Assembly: GCA_963843685.1 (NCBI GenBank)
Contig: CAWJLO010000012.1
Span: forward strand, 14,514-78,513
DNA: 64,000 bases
Direction of reading: 5' to 3'
DNA from: DASQHL01 sp963843685
GTDB lineage: Bacteria; Chloroflexota; Dehalococcoidia; DSTF01; JACRBR01
Position 1 is the stretch's first letter, and each line of letters starts with the position of its first letter. Positions 33,432 through 43,167 of the stretch are shown in pieces. Below the pieces are notes generated by a model. That model saw nothing but the letters and a program-made list of their open reading frames with translations, was not told the origin of the DNA and made no database searches. The translations under genes and the position numbers were made by a program.

Positions 33432-34810
33432 TCAGAGCCAGACCGGTTCGCCCTGACCAAGCGGGGTCGTGGGGATGGCCCAGTGCGGGTCGGTTTCGCG
33501 ACATGCGGAGGGCGGGGCGGAGGTGCTTCATGCGGCCGAAGCCGGTGTCGTGTTCCTCGATGCATTCGGCGAGATCGCCGGTGCCGGTGGCGGCGGCGGG
33601 ATCGAGATCCTGGCCGAGACTCTGGTACCACATGCTGGTGCGGGCCAGCGAGACCTGGACGAGCCACGAGCCGCCCTCGGTAGCGCGGCGGCGGAGGGCG
33701 ATGATGGCGCCGAGGGCGGCGAAGTAGCCGGTGGTGTAGTCGTTCATGGCGGCGGGCGCGAGGACGGGACGGCCGCTGCCGCCCTGGGTGACAGTGACGC
33801 CGGTGGTGGCCTGGGCGAGCTGCTCCCAGCCGGGGCGATTTTGCCACGGCCCGTCGTGGCCAAAGGCGTTCTCCGAGACGTAGATGATGCCGGGGTTCAG
33901 TTCGGCGAGCTGCTGGGGGCCGAAGCCGCGGCGGTCGAGCGAACCGCGCTGGTAGCCCTGCGAGAAGACGTCGGCGCGGCGCGCGAGGTCGCGGAGGGTA
34001 GCGGCATCGGCGGCGACGTTGAGGTCAAGGTACGCCTGGCGCTTGCCGTGGCCGGTGTCCATCTCGAAGTGCTGGTACGTCGGGAGGCGGGGCGAGGCGA
34101 CGTGCAGGACATCGGCGCCGTGCTCGGCGAGCGTGCGGGCGCAGGTGGGACCGGCGAGGACGCGGGTGAGGTCGAGCACGCGGACGCCGCTCAGCGGGCG
34201 CTCGCCTTCGCCGAGTGGGCGCGGCGGGGCGTCGCCGATGCGGGTGATCTCGATGACGGGTTTCGTGGCGAGCAGTTTGCCCTGCGGATGGATCGGACCA
34301 CTCGTCCTGCGTGCGGCAGACAGCGGCGCAGAGTCCGCCGGCGGCGAGGACGTCCTCGAGTTCGAAGGCGTCCCAGGTGCGCGTGGCGGCCGCGACTGCT
34401 GTCGCATCGGCGGACTCTTCGAGGCCGAGCGTGCGGAGGATGCCGATGGTGTGGTCGAAGCTGCCGTGGAGGTGGATGAAGCGGCCGCCGTCGCACTCGA
34501 AGATGCCGGTGACGACGGGGAGCTTGCGCTCGAGGGCGGGCGAGGCGCCGTCGACGGTGAGATATGCGTAGCTGCGGAGTGAGGCGGCGGCGTGACGGAC
34601 GTCGACGGTCAGCGACTGCGCGCGGCCGCTGCGCTGACGCCAGATGCGGGCGGCCTCCTGGCCGACGAGGGCGATGGCGGTAGCCGCGCCCTCGCCGAGA
34701 TGGAACGGGGTGGGCAGGACGGGATCGTCGCCGGTGACGGTGACATCGGTATCGGGAGCGAGCTCTACGCCGGCGAGGGCGGCGGCGCGTTCGATGGCGG
34801 TTCGTTGCAT
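33432..34810 (-). CDS. Family III CoA-transferase (CaiB/BaiF), two frameshifts
   Basis: Start ATG 34810 (MQRTAIERAAALAGVELAPD). The N-terminal part runs to TRTWDAFELEDVLAAGGLCA; removing one base near 34290 joins EWSDHPQGKLLATKPV and the CaiB core (LSGVRVLDLTRVLAGPTCAR, LAEHGADVLHV, GKRQAYLDLN, ADVFSQGYQRGSLDRRGFGP, YVSENAFGHDGPW). A second single-base removal near 33500 gives the C-terminus MSETDPHWAIPTTPLGQGEP and stop at 33432. The order of segments looks circularly swapped relative to the usual CaiB layout, where the VRVLDLTRVLAGP motif is N-terminal, so this may be a tandem or permuted member. It transfers CoA between carboxylic acids. Confidence 0.75.
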
Positions 34811-34955
34811 CGGGCGATCCTGCGCGCTGGACGGATGCGCGTCGCGTCAGGATAACGCCCGAGCACCGATGGCGTGACGGGAGGACTCTGGGGTAAGCTC
34901 GAATCCGCCGACGCTACGGCGCGAAACGGACAAGCAACGTCGCGCAGGAGGTCTC

Positions 34956-35891
34956 ATGCCGCTCGATCCACAGGTCAAGGCGCTCCTCGATCAGATGGCT
35001 GTGGCGCCGGGACTGGAGACGATGGTCCCGGCGGTGGCGCGCGAGATGTACGCCGCGATGTCGGCGATGACGTCGACGGGGCCGGAGTTGCCGCGCGTCG
35101 AGGACCGGACGATCGCGGGGCCGAACGGCGAGATCCCGGTGCGGATCTATACGCCGGAGGGAGCGGGGCCGCATCCAGTCACCGTGTTCTTCCACGGCGG
35201 CGGCTGGGTGATCGGCAGCATCGCGACGCACGACCCGATGTGCCGCCAACTGGCGCAGGGATCGTCATCGGTCGTCGTTTCGGTGGAGTACCGCCTGGCG
35301 CCGGAGCACAAGTTCCCGACGGCTACGGAGGACTGCTACGCGGCGGTGAAGTGGGTGGCCGAGCACGCGGGGGAGATCGGCGCGAACGCGGGCCACATGG
35401 CGGTGGCTGGTGACAGCGCCGGCGGGAACCTGGCGGCGGCGCTGTGCCTGATGGCGCGCGACCGCGGGGGACCGGCGATCGCGCACCAGACGCTGATCTG
35501 CCCGGTAACGAACTACTCGTTCGACACGGCGTCGTATCTCGACAACGGGGTGGGGTACTTCCTCTCGATGGAGGGGATGCGGTGGTTCTGGGGGCATTAC
35601 CTGCGAGATGAGAACGACGGACGCAACCCATACGCGTCGCCGATGGCGGCGGAGAGCGTGCGGGGGCTGCCTCCGGCGCTGGTGATCACCGCGGAGTTCG
35701 ACCCGCTGCGCGACGAAGGGGCGGCGTACGCGAAGCGCCTGGAGAGCGACGGCGTGGCGGTGACGTACCACTGCTACGACGGCATGATCCACGACTTCCC
35801 GACGATGACGAACCTGCTGGAGGCGGGACGGGCGGCTGTGGCGGAGGTGTGCGCTGCGCATCGGGCGGCCTTCGACAGCGTCCCGGCCTAA
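34956..35891 (+). CDS. HSL-type alpha/beta hydrolase (esterase/lipase family IV)
   Basis: A 311-residue hormone-sensitive-lipase-type esterase: oxyanion motif FFHGGGWVIGS, nucleophile elbow AGDSAGGNLA, acid in ITAEFDPLRDEG and His in GMIHDFPTM. ATG 34956 follows GCAGGAGG (34944-34951). A TAAGCT -10-like box at 34894-34899 would give a leader of about 55 bases with a Shine-Dalgarno, unlike the leaderless genes elsewhere. It should hydrolyse short-chain esters. The gene is convergent with a phosphotransferase. Confidence 0.9.
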   Translation: MPLDPQVKALLDQMAVAPGLETMVPAVAREMYAAMSAMTSTGPELPRVEDRTIAGPNGEIPVRIYTPEGAGPHPVTVFFHGGGWVIGSIATHDPMCRQLAQGSSSVVVSVEYRLAPEHKFPTATEDCYAAVKWVAEHAGEIGANAGHMAVAGDSAGGNLAAALCLMARDRGGPAIAHQTLICPVTNYSFDTASYLDNGVGYFLSMEGMRWFWGHYLRDENDGRNPYASPMAAESVRGLPPALVITAEFDPLRDEGAAYAKRLESDGVAVTYHCYDGMIHDFPTMTNLLEAGRAAVAEVCAAHRAAFDSVPA

Positions 35892-35913
35892 GGCCATCCT
35901 GGCCCGGGACTGA

Positions 35914-36810
35914 CTAGCGGGTGATCTCAGCGCCCACGCGCTTCAGGGAATCCACGCACCACGCGTAGAGATTGGGATCGTCATCGCGATAGGGCGAGAA
36001 GCGGATGGCGTACCACGCACGGTAGGTGGTGATGGCGTCGAGTATTCCAACTCCGACGCGCTTGACGAGGCGCGCCGTCACGAGAGTCGTATCGGACGGT
36101 GTGTAGCCGGGACGCGCAACCTCCAGGAAGATGACGGCACTGGCGAGATCCATCCACGGATCGCCGATCACGGTGAGCGGGCCGAAGTCGATGACGCCGG
36201 CGACCCGCAGGTCATCGGAGATCAGCACGTTGCCGGGGAAGTAGTCGCCGTGGACGAGGGATCTGACAACGGGAGGATAGGCGACGATGCGCGTCGTGAG
36301 CGCGTCGACGAGAACGTCGAGCGCGGGCACGTCGGTGCGTAGCCAGGGCGATTCCTGGAGCGAGCGCCGCATTCGGGCGAGGAGGTATTCGTTCCAGGTG
36401 TCGGCGCGGATCGAGTCGTCGTCGCGGAGGAACTCGCCGTACTCTTCGCGCACCACTGGCAGGGCGGCGATCTCGAACGCGGCGTCGGTGTAGGAGGCGA
36501 GGGCTGTCGCACGCTCATCGCCGGCGAGATGCGGCATGAGTTCGTGCAAGGGGCGGCCGTCGATAAGACGATCAACGCTGTAGGCGACGCCGTGCTCCTC
36601 GCCCTGTTGCAGGATCTCCGGCAGCGCGAACGAGACGCCGGCACGAGCGATCGCGCGATAGAACGCGGCGATATCGGCAGCGCCGTGCGGTTCGTGGTGA
36701 TAGACGCGGAGCGCGCGACCGCCGCTGAGTTCGTAGACGGTCGCCTCGCCACCGTGTCCGATGCGTCGGATGACGTCGGCGCGGAAGCTGTCGGGAATCC
36801 GATCTTCCAC
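35914..36810 (-). CDS. Aminoglycoside phosphotransferase-like (APH) kinase family protein
   Basis: A 298-residue protein-kinase-fold phosphotransferase from GTG 36810 (MEDRIPDSFRAD), with GAGG a few bases upstream. Nucleotide-binding elements are IGHGGEATVYELSGGRALRV; the catalytic loop is LVHGDYFPGNVLI (the Asp of HGD) and the metal-binding motif is GVIDFGPLTVIGDPWMDLA. The region encoding upstream in-frame sequence on this strand is antisense to the beta-lactamase-like gene and is not included. Family members phosphorylate small molecules; the substrate is not evident and antibiotic resistance should not be assumed. Confidence 0.82.
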   Translation of the reverse strand: MEDRIPDSFRADVIRRIGHGGEATVYELSGGRALRVYHHEPHGAADIAAFYRAIARAGVSFALPEILQQGEEHGVAYSVDRLIDGRPLHELMPHLAGDERATALASYTDAAFEIAALPVVREEYGEFLRDDDSIRADTWNEYLLARMRRSLQESPWLRTDVPALDVLVDALTTRIVAYPPVVRSLVHGDYFPGNVLISDDLRVAGVIDFGPLTVIGDPWMDLASAVIFLEVARPGYTPSDTTLVTARLVKRVGVGILDAITTYRAWYAIRFSPYRDDDPNLYAWCVDSLKRVGAEITR

Positions 36811-37002
36811 ACGACCCTCGCTGTTCTTCCGACGGCGCTGCCGGCGCGGCAATCGCCCCGTGGCGAATCCTACCCTGATGCGGCGTCCCGGTATTGAGCT
36901 GGAGGCGAGAGGCAAACGGACGCGACTGTCGATTCCGTCAAGTTGCCGCAGGGCGCCGACGGAAGCGGAGGCGACGAGACGTGGCGCGTGTGACAATGGG
37001 GC

Positions 37003-38439
37003 GTGACTGACGAGCAAGCCGTATCGCCGATAGACCCCGGGCTTTCGCAGTGGATCGATGACGAGCGGCAGCGCACGGGCGTGCCGGGCGCGGCGGTGCT
37101 GCTGTTCGGGCGCGACGGGCCGCTGGGCGGAGCCGCGCTCGGGCACGCGGACGTCGCGCGGGGCGAGGCCGTGACAACGAGCACGCTGTTCCGCGCGGCG
37201 TCGATCTCGAAGCTGTTTACGACGCTGCTGGTGCTGCAAGAGATCGACGAGGGGAGATTCGCGCTCGACGAGCCGGTGAACCGGTATGCCACGGGGCGTT
37301 TCGTGCTGCGAGATCGACGCGGGGAGCGTGCGGATGACGTGACGGTGCGGCACCTGCTGTCGCATTCGGCCGGACTGCCGGTGTCGTGGCGGGGGACGGA
37401 GTTCGGCAACATCGTCATGCGCCACCTGCTCGCGGGCGGGCGCATTCCGCGCACGCTTGCGGACGTGGTCGCCGGGCAGCGGACGGTGCGGCCGCCGGGC
37501 GAGCGCGTGGTGTACGAGAACGGCGGGATGGGGCTGCTCGGATACATCATGGCGCAGCGGCACGGGGTGAGTTTCGGCGAGCTGGCGCGGGCGCGGCTGT
37601 TCGAGCCGCTAGGGATGGGGGCGTCTTCGTTCGTCGAGGACGTCACCGGCATGCGGGTGGCCACGCCGTACGGCGGCATGACGGCGCTGACGGCGGGAAC
37701 CAAGCCGGCGCCGGTCACGCGGTACGTGGGGGCGCCGTCCGGGTCGCTGGTGACGAGTGCGATCGAGCTGGCGTCGTTTGGCTCGATGGTGCTGCGGGGG
37801 GGCGAGTGGGGCGGCCGGCGGCTGGCCCCGGGGCCTCTGCTGGACGAGGCGATGACGATCCAGGCGAAAAATCATTCCGACCTGGACGCCGGGTGGGGGC
37901 TGGGCTTTGCCGTCTCGCAGCTCCGGGGAAGGCGCCTGGCGGCGCACAACGGGGAACTGCCGGGGGTGGCGACCCGGCTGGCGCTGCTGCCGGACGACGG
38001 CGTGGGGATCGTGGTGCTGGCAAACGGCGGGAACATCGAGTTCGCGGAGGCGGCGGCGGGCCGGGCACTCGAAGCTGCGCTCGGGTTGGAGGCTGAAGCG
38101 CGGCCGGGAGCGCCGCTCGGGATACCCCCGGGGGGTGAATCTGAGTGGGCATCATTCACGGAAAGGGTGATTGGCCGCTATCGGGCGGTTGACGCGGCGC
38201 CGCCGGGCTTCTTGACAGTTTCGACAAACTTATTGCGCCATCCCATGATTTCCAGGCTTGACGGTGCGATAATTGCCTTCGATGGCGCGGGCGGGCGCGT
38301 CATCCTCTCTCCCGATGGAGTGGTCGGCCGATACCGCGCGGAGCATGCCGCGGGGAACGGCTGTCGCGCCGTCATCGAGGAGAGAGAGGGGCGGATCCAC
38401 CTCTGGCGTCTTGCACTTCACTTCGAGCGGCTGAAATAG
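37003..38439 (+). CDS. Serine hydrolase of the beta-lactamase class C family
   Basis: A 478-residue penicillin-binding-protein-like serine hydrolase. The S-x-x-K motif is ASISKLFT (about residue 66), Y-x-N is VVYENGGMGLLGYIM, and the third motif is AAHNGELPGVATRL (H-x-G in place of KTG). The C-terminal 110 residues form a beta-rich extension typical of D-aminopeptidase or esterase members. There is no signal peptide, so it is probably cytoplasmic. GTG 37003 follows GACAAT (36992-36997) by 5 bases, consistent with a leaderless transcript. The substrate may be a D-amino-acid peptide or an ester. Confidence 0.88.
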   Translation: MTDEQAVSPIDPGLSQWIDDERQRTGVPGAAVLLFGRDGPLGGAALGHADVARGEAVTTSTLFRAASISKLFTTLLVLQEIDEGRFALDEPVNRYATGRFVLRDRRGERADDVTVRHLLSHSAGLPVSWRGTEFGNIVMRHLLAGGRIPRTLADVVAGQRTVRPPGERVVYENGGMGLLGYIMAQRHGVSFGELARARLFEPLGMGASSFVEDVTGMRVATPYGGMTALTAGTKPAPVTRYVGAPSGSLVTSAIELASFGSMVLRGGEWGGRRLAPGPLLDEAMTIQAKNHSDLDAGWGLGFAVSQLRGRRLAAHNGELPGVATRLALLPDDGVGIVVLANGGNIEFAEAAAGRALEAALGLEAEARPGAPLGIPPGGESEWASFTERVIGRYRAVDAAPPGFLTVSTNLLRHPMISRLDGAIIAFDGAGGRVILSPDGVVGRYRAEHAAGNGCRAVIEEREGRIHLWRLALHFERLK

Positions 38440-38604
38440 GCGGGGGCCAGTCGGCGTTCGGAAAGGTGGAGCGCGGTGCGATCCGCATCGACGACTGAGT
38501 CTGGATTGACCGGTCTCGGCGGGCTTCATGAGGATGAGGTCCTCCATCCCCGCACCGGCGCTGCCCGGCATGCACGCCAAACGAAACGCCTGGTAAAGGA
38601 CGAG

Positions 38605-39459
38605 ATGACTGCATCCGCACCGTCCCTGTCGCTGGTAATCCCTACCCGCAACGAAGCGGAGAACGTCGGTCCGTTGCTGGACGGGATCTGCGCGGCGATC
38701 CCGGGGCGCGACAAGGAGCTGATCTTCGTCGACGATTCGGTCGACGAGACGCCGCTGTTGCTCCAGCGACTGCTGGCGGACGTGGACTGCCCGGCGAGCG
38801 TAGTGCACCGCCCGCGGTTCGAACGCAGCGGCGGTCTTTCGACGGCGGTCGTCCGCGGCTGCGGTTTCGCCGAAGGCACATGGATCTGCATCATGGATGC
38901 CGACCTGCAGCATCCGGCTTCGGCCGTGCCGATGCTGCTCGAGACGGCGGGGTCCACGGGCGCGGACATCGTGGTGGGGAGCAGACACACGGCGAACCAG
39001 GACGCGCCGGACGGCTTTGACGGGCCGAGCCGGCGGCTGGTGTCGTCTTCGGCGCGGATCGTGGCGCAGGCGCTGATCCCTTCGGCACGGGCGACGACCG
39101 ATCCGCTCAGCGGATTCTTTCTCTTTCGGCGCAGCGTGATCGCCGGAGTCGACCTGCGGCCGATCGGGTACAAGGTGTTGCTGGAGATCCTCGTGCGAGG
39201 TCACTGGGAGAAGGTGGTGGACGTGCCGTACGTGTTCCACTCGCGGAACGCGGGGGTGAGCAAGGCGACGCTGCGGCAGGGGATCCAGTTCGCACGGCAT
39301 CTGCGACGGCTGTCGATCGCGAGCGAGCCGCGCAAGCGCAAGAGGGCGGAACGGCCCGAGCCCAGCACGATCCCGCCGCATTACTGGCGACACGCGCCAT
39401 CAGACGAAGCTCTCAACACACCCACGGAACGCCCGGGAGCGGTGCATGCCGAACGCTAG
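38605..39459 (+). CDS. GT2 glycosyltransferase, dolichol/polyprenol-phosphate type
   Basis: A 284-residue GT-A glycosyltransferase starting at ATG 38605 with AAGGA at 38596-38600. The nucleotide-sugar site is LSLVIPTRNEAENVGPLLDG, the first acidic motif is LIFVDDSVDE and the D-x-D-type motif is CIMDADLQHP; ATTDPLSGFFLFRRSVI is typical of DPM1-like enzymes that transfer a sugar to polyprenol phosphate at the cytoplasmic face. No C-terminal membrane helices are present. It is the first gene of a tightly packed operon and overlaps the next gene by 14 bases. Confidence 0.88.
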   Translation: MTASAPSLSLVIPTRNEAENVGPLLDGICAAIPGRDKELIFVDDSVDETPLLLQRLLADVDCPASVVHRPRFERSGGLSTAVVRGCGFAEGTWICIMDADLQHPASAVPMLLETAGSTGADIVVGSRHTANQDAPDGFDGPSRRLVSSSARIVAQALIPSARATTDPLSGFFLFRRSVIAGVDLRPIGYKVLLEILVRGHWEKVVDVPYVFHSRNAGVSKATLRQGIQFARHLRRLSIASEPRKRKRAERPEPSTIPPHYWRHAPSDEALNTPTERPGAVHAER

Positions 39460-40363
39460 CGCGCTCGTCCCCGCGTACAACGAGGAACAGAACATCGGCG
39501 CGCTGCTGTCGCGGATCGCGGGCGATTCCGGGCGGGACGGCTGGGTGATCGACGACATCATCGTGATCGCCAGCGGCTGCACCGACGGCACCGTCGAGCG
39601 CGCGCAGGCGGCGGCGGACGCGGGGTTGCCGGTAACGGTGGTCAAGCAGGCACGCCGCGAAGGGAAGGCTTCGGCGATCAACGTCGGGCTCAGCGCGGCG
39701 AAGCATGACGTGATCGTGCTGGCGAGCGCGGACGTGCTGCCGGAGCCGGGCGCGGTCGGGGCGTTGCTGCGGGCGATGGAGGCCGGGCACGTGGGCGTTG
39801 CGGGGGCGCGGCCGGTGCCGATGAACTCACCGGAGACGTTCACGGGGTTTGCGGCGAACCTGATGTGGGAGCTGCACCACCTGATCTCGCTGGGGGCGGA
39901 GGAGCCGAAGTGCGGCGAACTGATCGCGTTCCGGCGAGCGAAGGACGGGCGGCCGGTCGTGCCGGCAATCCCGAACGACAGTGCGGTGGACGAGGTCTCG
40001 ATCCAGGCGCTCACGCACGCGGCGGGGCTACACAGCGTGTACGTGCCGGAGGCGGTGGTGCGGAACTGGGGGCCTGCCACGGTCGGGGACTGGTTTCGGC
40101 AGCGGCGCCGCATCAATGCGGGACATTTGCTCTCAGAGCGCGAAGGATACGCGCCGGCCACTATGAACGGACCAGCCGTCCTGTCGATACTTTGGAAGCA
40201 CAAGCTTGGCTTCAGGCGCCCTCACTGGCTGGCAGCCGTGCTGGCGCTGGAGGCCGGGGCGAAGATACGCGGCCGCATCGACGTAGCGCGGGGACACGCG
40301 CACGCGGTGTGGGAGGTGGCGACATCGGCGAAGCGGCCGATTGAAGAGGAGGTCGCGCAATGA
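39446..40363 (+). CDS. GT2 glycosyltransferase
   Basis: A 305-residue family 2 glycosyltransferase: SALVPAYNEEQNIGALLSRI, IVIASGCTDGTVERAQ (with SGCTD in place of the usual D-D-S/G), GKASAINVGLSAAKHDVIVL and ASADVLPEPGAV as the D-x-D equivalent. A later acidic site NDSAVDEVSIQALTH and the W-x-x-QRRRINAG segment (a Q/R-x-x-RW-like acceptor motif) follow. It overlaps both neighbours (14 bases before, 4 after), so it is translated as part of the operon. The sugar donor is unknown. Confidence 0.85.
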   Translation: MPNASALVPAYNEEQNIGALLSRIAGDSGRDGWVIDDIIVIASGCTDGTVERAQAAADAGLPVTVVKQARREGKASAINVGLSAAKHDVIVLASADVLPEPGAVGALLRAMEAGHVGVAGARPVPMNSPETFTGFAANLMWELHHLISLGAEEPKCGELIAFRRAKDGRPVVPAIPNDSAVDEVSIQALTHAAGLHSVYVPEAVVRNWGPATVGDWFRQRRRINAGHLLSEREGYAPATMNGPAVLSILWKHKLGFRRPHWLAAVLALEAGAKIRGRIDVARGHAHAVWEVATSAKRPIEEEVAQ

Positions 40364-41508
40364 TGGAGCTGCTGGCGCAGGTGCCGCGGTACTGGATGTT
40401 CCGTCGATTCGGATGGCCGAAGGTGATGCCGGTCAACGTGGCGGTCAGCATCATTTCGACGTGCAACTCCCGGTGCCAGACGTGCAACATCTGGCAGAAC
40501 CACACGCCGGGCGAGGGGAAGGACCTGACGGTCGAAGAGTTCGACCGGGTGTTCCGGTCGCTTGGGAAGATGCCGTACTGGTTCACGGTGAGCGGCGGCG
40601 AGCCGTTCATGCGGAAGGACATCGTCGAAATCTGCAAGAGCCTGTACGACAACTGCCGGCCAGCGCAGATCAACATCCCGACGAACTCGCTGGTGTGGCG
40701 GCCGATCGCGGAGCGCGTGGCGGCGATCGCGGACTACTGCAAGGACAGCCAGCTGGTGATCAACCTGTCGCTGGACGGCGTGGGTGCGAAGCACGACGAG
40801 CTGCGGGGAATCCCGGGCAACTTCGACAAGGTGATGCTGGTGTACCGGCAGCTGCGCGAGCTGAACCGCCCGAACCTGACGATCGGCGTACACTCGGTGA
40901 TCTCGAACTTCAACGTGGACCACTTCCCAGAGCTGCACGACTTCGTGGTGAACACGCTGCGGCCGGACTCGTTCATCTCCGAGATCGCGGAGGAGCGGGT
41001 GGAGCTGGGGACGGTGGGGACGGGGATCACGCCGACAGGGGCGGCGTACGCGCGCGCGGTGGACATCATGGCCGGATCGAGCGAGTACGAGGCGCACAAG
41101 GGGCAGTCGCGGTTCATCCAGGCGTTCCGGCGCAAGTACTACAAGCTGGTCAAGCGGATGCTGGAGACGCAGAAGCAGATGGTGCCGTGCTACGCCGGCT
41201 GGGCTTCGACGCACATCGCGCCGAACGGCGACGTGTGGTCGTGCGCGGTGCGGGCGGAGGCGATCGCCAACCTTCGAGATTACGACTTCGACTTCAAGCG
41301 CATCTGGCTGAGTAACCTGCCGAAGCCGTTGCGCAAGAGCATCCGCGCCGGGGAGTGCGCGTGTCCGCTGGCGAACGCCGCGTACACCAGCATCCTGATG
41401 GACCCGGGCTCGATGCTGGACGTCAGCGGCAACCTGTGGCAGGAAGTGAAGAAGGAACGTGCCCGTGAGCGTGTATCTCGCGAAGCAACCACAGTACGAC
41501 GCGGCTGA
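40360..41508 (+). CDS. Radical SAM protein with SPASM-like C-terminus
   Basis: A 382-residue radical SAM enzyme. The cluster motif is STCNSRCQTCNIW (C-x3-C-x2-C, about residues 35-42), followed by FTVSGGEPFMRKDI (SAM-binding GGE), NIPTNSLVW and INLSLDGVGAKHDELRG. C-terminal cysteines (VPCYAGWASTHIAPNGDVWS, then CAVRAEA and GECACPLANAAY) resemble a SPASM/twitch auxiliary cluster site. Such enzymes modify peptides, sugars or lipids. Its start ATGA overlaps the GT2 stop, and the DUF362 gene starts inside its last 50 bases, so it belongs to the glycan operon. The reaction is unknown. Confidence 0.88.
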   Translation: MMELLAQVPRYWMFRRFGWPKVMPVNVAVSIISTCNSRCQTCNIWQNHTPGEGKDLTVEEFDRVFRSLGKMPYWFTVSGGEPFMRKDIVEICKSLYDNCRPAQINIPTNSLVWRPIAERVAAIADYCKDSQLVINLSLDGVGAKHDELRGIPGNFDKVMLVYRQLRELNRPNLTIGVHSVISNFNVDHFPELHDFVVNTLRPDSFISEIAEERVELGTVGTGITPTGAAYARAVDIMAGSSEYEAHKGQSRFIQAFRRKYYKLVKRMLETQKQMVPCYAGWASTHIAPNGDVWSCAVRAEAIANLRDYDFDFKRIWLSNLPKPLRKSIRAGECACPLANAAYTSILMDPGSMLDVSGNLWQEVKKERARERVSREATTVRRG

Positions 41509-42619
41509 GATCCGCGCCCTGCTGGAGGCGGGGCTGAGCGCGATCGGGGCTGAGCCGCGCGGCCGGACGGCGGTGATCAAGCCGAACCTGGTGAACCAGT
41601 TCGGGGCGAAGAGCGGGACGACGACGCATCCGGCGGTCGTCGAGGCGGTCTACGGGGCGCTGCGCGACCGCGGATTCAGCGAAATCACAATTGCGGACGG
41701 GCCATCGATCAACCGACCGGTGGATGAGGTGTTCGCGACGTCCGGCATGCGGGCGCTGGCGGCGCGGCTGGGGGCGCCGCTGGTGGATCTGAACCAGGCG
41801 CCGCGCCGGAACGTGCCGTGGAAATACGGCGAGCTGCCGCTCCCGGAGGTGATCCTGGACGCGGACTACTACGTTAACGTCCCGAAGATGAAGACGCACG
41901 TGCGCTGTGGCGTGACGCTGAGCCTCAAGAATCAGCAGGGGATCTGCGACTACGACGAGAAGCGCAACAACCACAAGCGCGGGGTGGACGAGCCACTGGG
42001 TGAGCTGGGCAAGATCCTGAAGCCGAACCTGATCGTGCTCGACGGAGTCGAGGGGATGGAGGGGAACGGCCCGACACACGGGAGCCGCAACGCGCCGGGC
42101 AGGTTCGCCGTTGGCACGGATCTGGTCGAGTTCGACACAGTCGTGGCACAGGTAATGGGCTTCGGCGTGGACGAGGTGCCGATGATCGCGCACGCGACGA
42201 CGCAGCCCAGCGAGCCAGTGGTGCGCGGGCTTTCGATCGAGGAAGCGCGTGTGCCGTTCAAGCGGCCGAACGCGGGCGATTACGACAAGCTGTTCGGGCT
42301 GCGAGCGTGGGCGAACGTGCGGTCATGCAACGGCTGCGACCTGCACTGGAGCACGGCGAAGGAAATGATGATGTCGAGCCCGCGGGCGATGCTCAAGTAC
42401 GGGCCCGGGCTGGCTTCGAAGATCCTGCTGGGCCATGTGGACGTGATGAAGGGCGAGCAGTCGCACGTACCGGATGACCACGGCAAGCTGATCTTCATGG
42501 GCGACTGCGCGGCGGACCTGATGCCAGAGTACGACGGGACGTTCGTGCCGGGCTGCCCGCCGGACCCGGAGGCGATCCTGGACGCGCTGGCACACGCGGG
42601 GGCGATGGAGCAGTCGTGA
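41459..42619 (+). CDS. DUF362 family protein
   Basis: A 386-residue DUF362 protein starting at GTG 41459 with GAAGGAA before it. Family landmarks: AVIKPNLVNQFGAKSGTTTH, ITIADGPSINRPVDEVF, YYVNVPKMKTHVRCGVTLSL (the K-x-KTH motif), KNQQGICDYD, LIVLDGVEGMEGNGPTHG and GTDLVEFDTVVAQVMGF. A Cys pair (RSCNGCDLHW) and a C-terminal FMGDCAADL with PGCPPDPEAI could bind a metal or Fe-S cluster. Biochemistry of the family is largely unknown. The 50-base overlap with the radical SAM gene suggests the two work together. Confidence 0.85.
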   Translation: MPVSVYLAKQPQYDAAEIRALLEAGLSAIGAEPRGRTAVIKPNLVNQFGAKSGTTTHPAVVEAVYGALRDRGFSEITIADGPSINRPVDEVFATSGMRALAARLGAPLVDLNQAPRRNVPWKYGELPLPEVILDADYYVNVPKMKTHVRCGVTLSLKNQQGICDYDEKRNNHKRGVDEPLGELGKILKPNLIVLDGVEGMEGNGPTHGSRNAPGRFAVGTDLVEFDTVVAQVMGFGVDEVPMIAHATTQPSEPVVRGLSIEEARVPFKRPNAGDYDKLFGLRAWANVRSCNGCDLHWSTAKEMMMSSPRAMLKYGPGLASKILLGHVDVMKGEQSHVPDDHGKLIFMGDCAADLMPEYDGTFVPGCPPDPEAILDALAHAGAMEQS

Positions 42620-43167
42620 ACGAGATCGAAGCCATGGCCGTCACCGCGGAGGGGGCGGCTCTGCCGCAGCGAAAGCGGGACCGCGTGCGTTCGCTGACGC
42701 AGCGGCTGTGGAAGAACCCCGAAGCGCAGCTGACGGCGCGCTATCTGCTGGTCGCGGCGGTGATCGGGCTACCGGCGTCGATCATTCAGCTGGCGATCAT
42801 GGTGCACCTGTACTGGATGGTGATCGGCGGGTACAGCGCGTTGACGCTAAACGCGATGGTGGTGCTGAACTTCGAGATCAGCGTGCTCCGCAACTACGTC
42901 GGGCACTGCTCATTCACGTGGAGAATGAAGCCGACGTGGCGGAGATTCCGGCACCTGCACGTGGCGGCGATTGGCGCATTCCTGATTTCGCTCGTCATGT
43001 TCAACGTCACCTATCACGCCGCAACGTTCCTGGCAGACGATACGCACTGGCGAATCGCGTTCGCACAGTTCTGCGGGGCGTCGTCCGGGTTCATGCTGAA
43101 CTTCGGTTACAACAAGTTCAAGACCTTCGTCAGGGAGGGCGTCATCGAAGAGGGGGGCCTTCCATGA
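42616..43167 (+). CDS. GtrA-like membrane protein
   Basis: A 183-residue four-helix membrane protein (YLLVAAVIGLPASIIQLAIM, YSALTLNAMVVLNFEISVL, HVAAIGAFLISLVMF, RIAFAQFCGASSGFMLNFGY) ending NKFKTFVREG, the GtrA-family pattern (N-F-x-x-x-R/K-x-x-x-F). GtrA-like proteins are linked to translocation or handling of polyprenol-linked sugars. It overlaps the DUF362 stop by GTGA and the epimerase start by ATGA, so it is translationally coupled on both sides. Confidence 0.85.
   Translation: MNEIEAMAVTAEGAALPQRKRDRVRSLTQRLWKNPEAQLTARYLLVAAVIGLPASIIQLAIMVHLYWMVIGGYSALTLNAMVVLNFEISVLRNYVGHCSFTWRMKPTWRRFRHLHVAAIGAFLISLVMFNVTYHAATFLADDTHWRIAFAQFCGASSGFMLNFGYNKFKTFVREGVIEEGGLP

Noticed and set aside
36811..37563. 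Upstream in-frame extension of the APH-like gene on the minus strand
   Set aside because: It is antisense to the beta-lactamase-like gene, and the kinase fold begins right after GTG 36810 with its ribosome site.
35914..38439. Antibiotic-resistance pair (APH kinase plus beta-lactamase)
   Set aside because: Both are broad families with many housekeeping members, the beta-lactamase-fold protein has H-x-G in place of KTG and no signal peptide, and no mobile element is linked to them.
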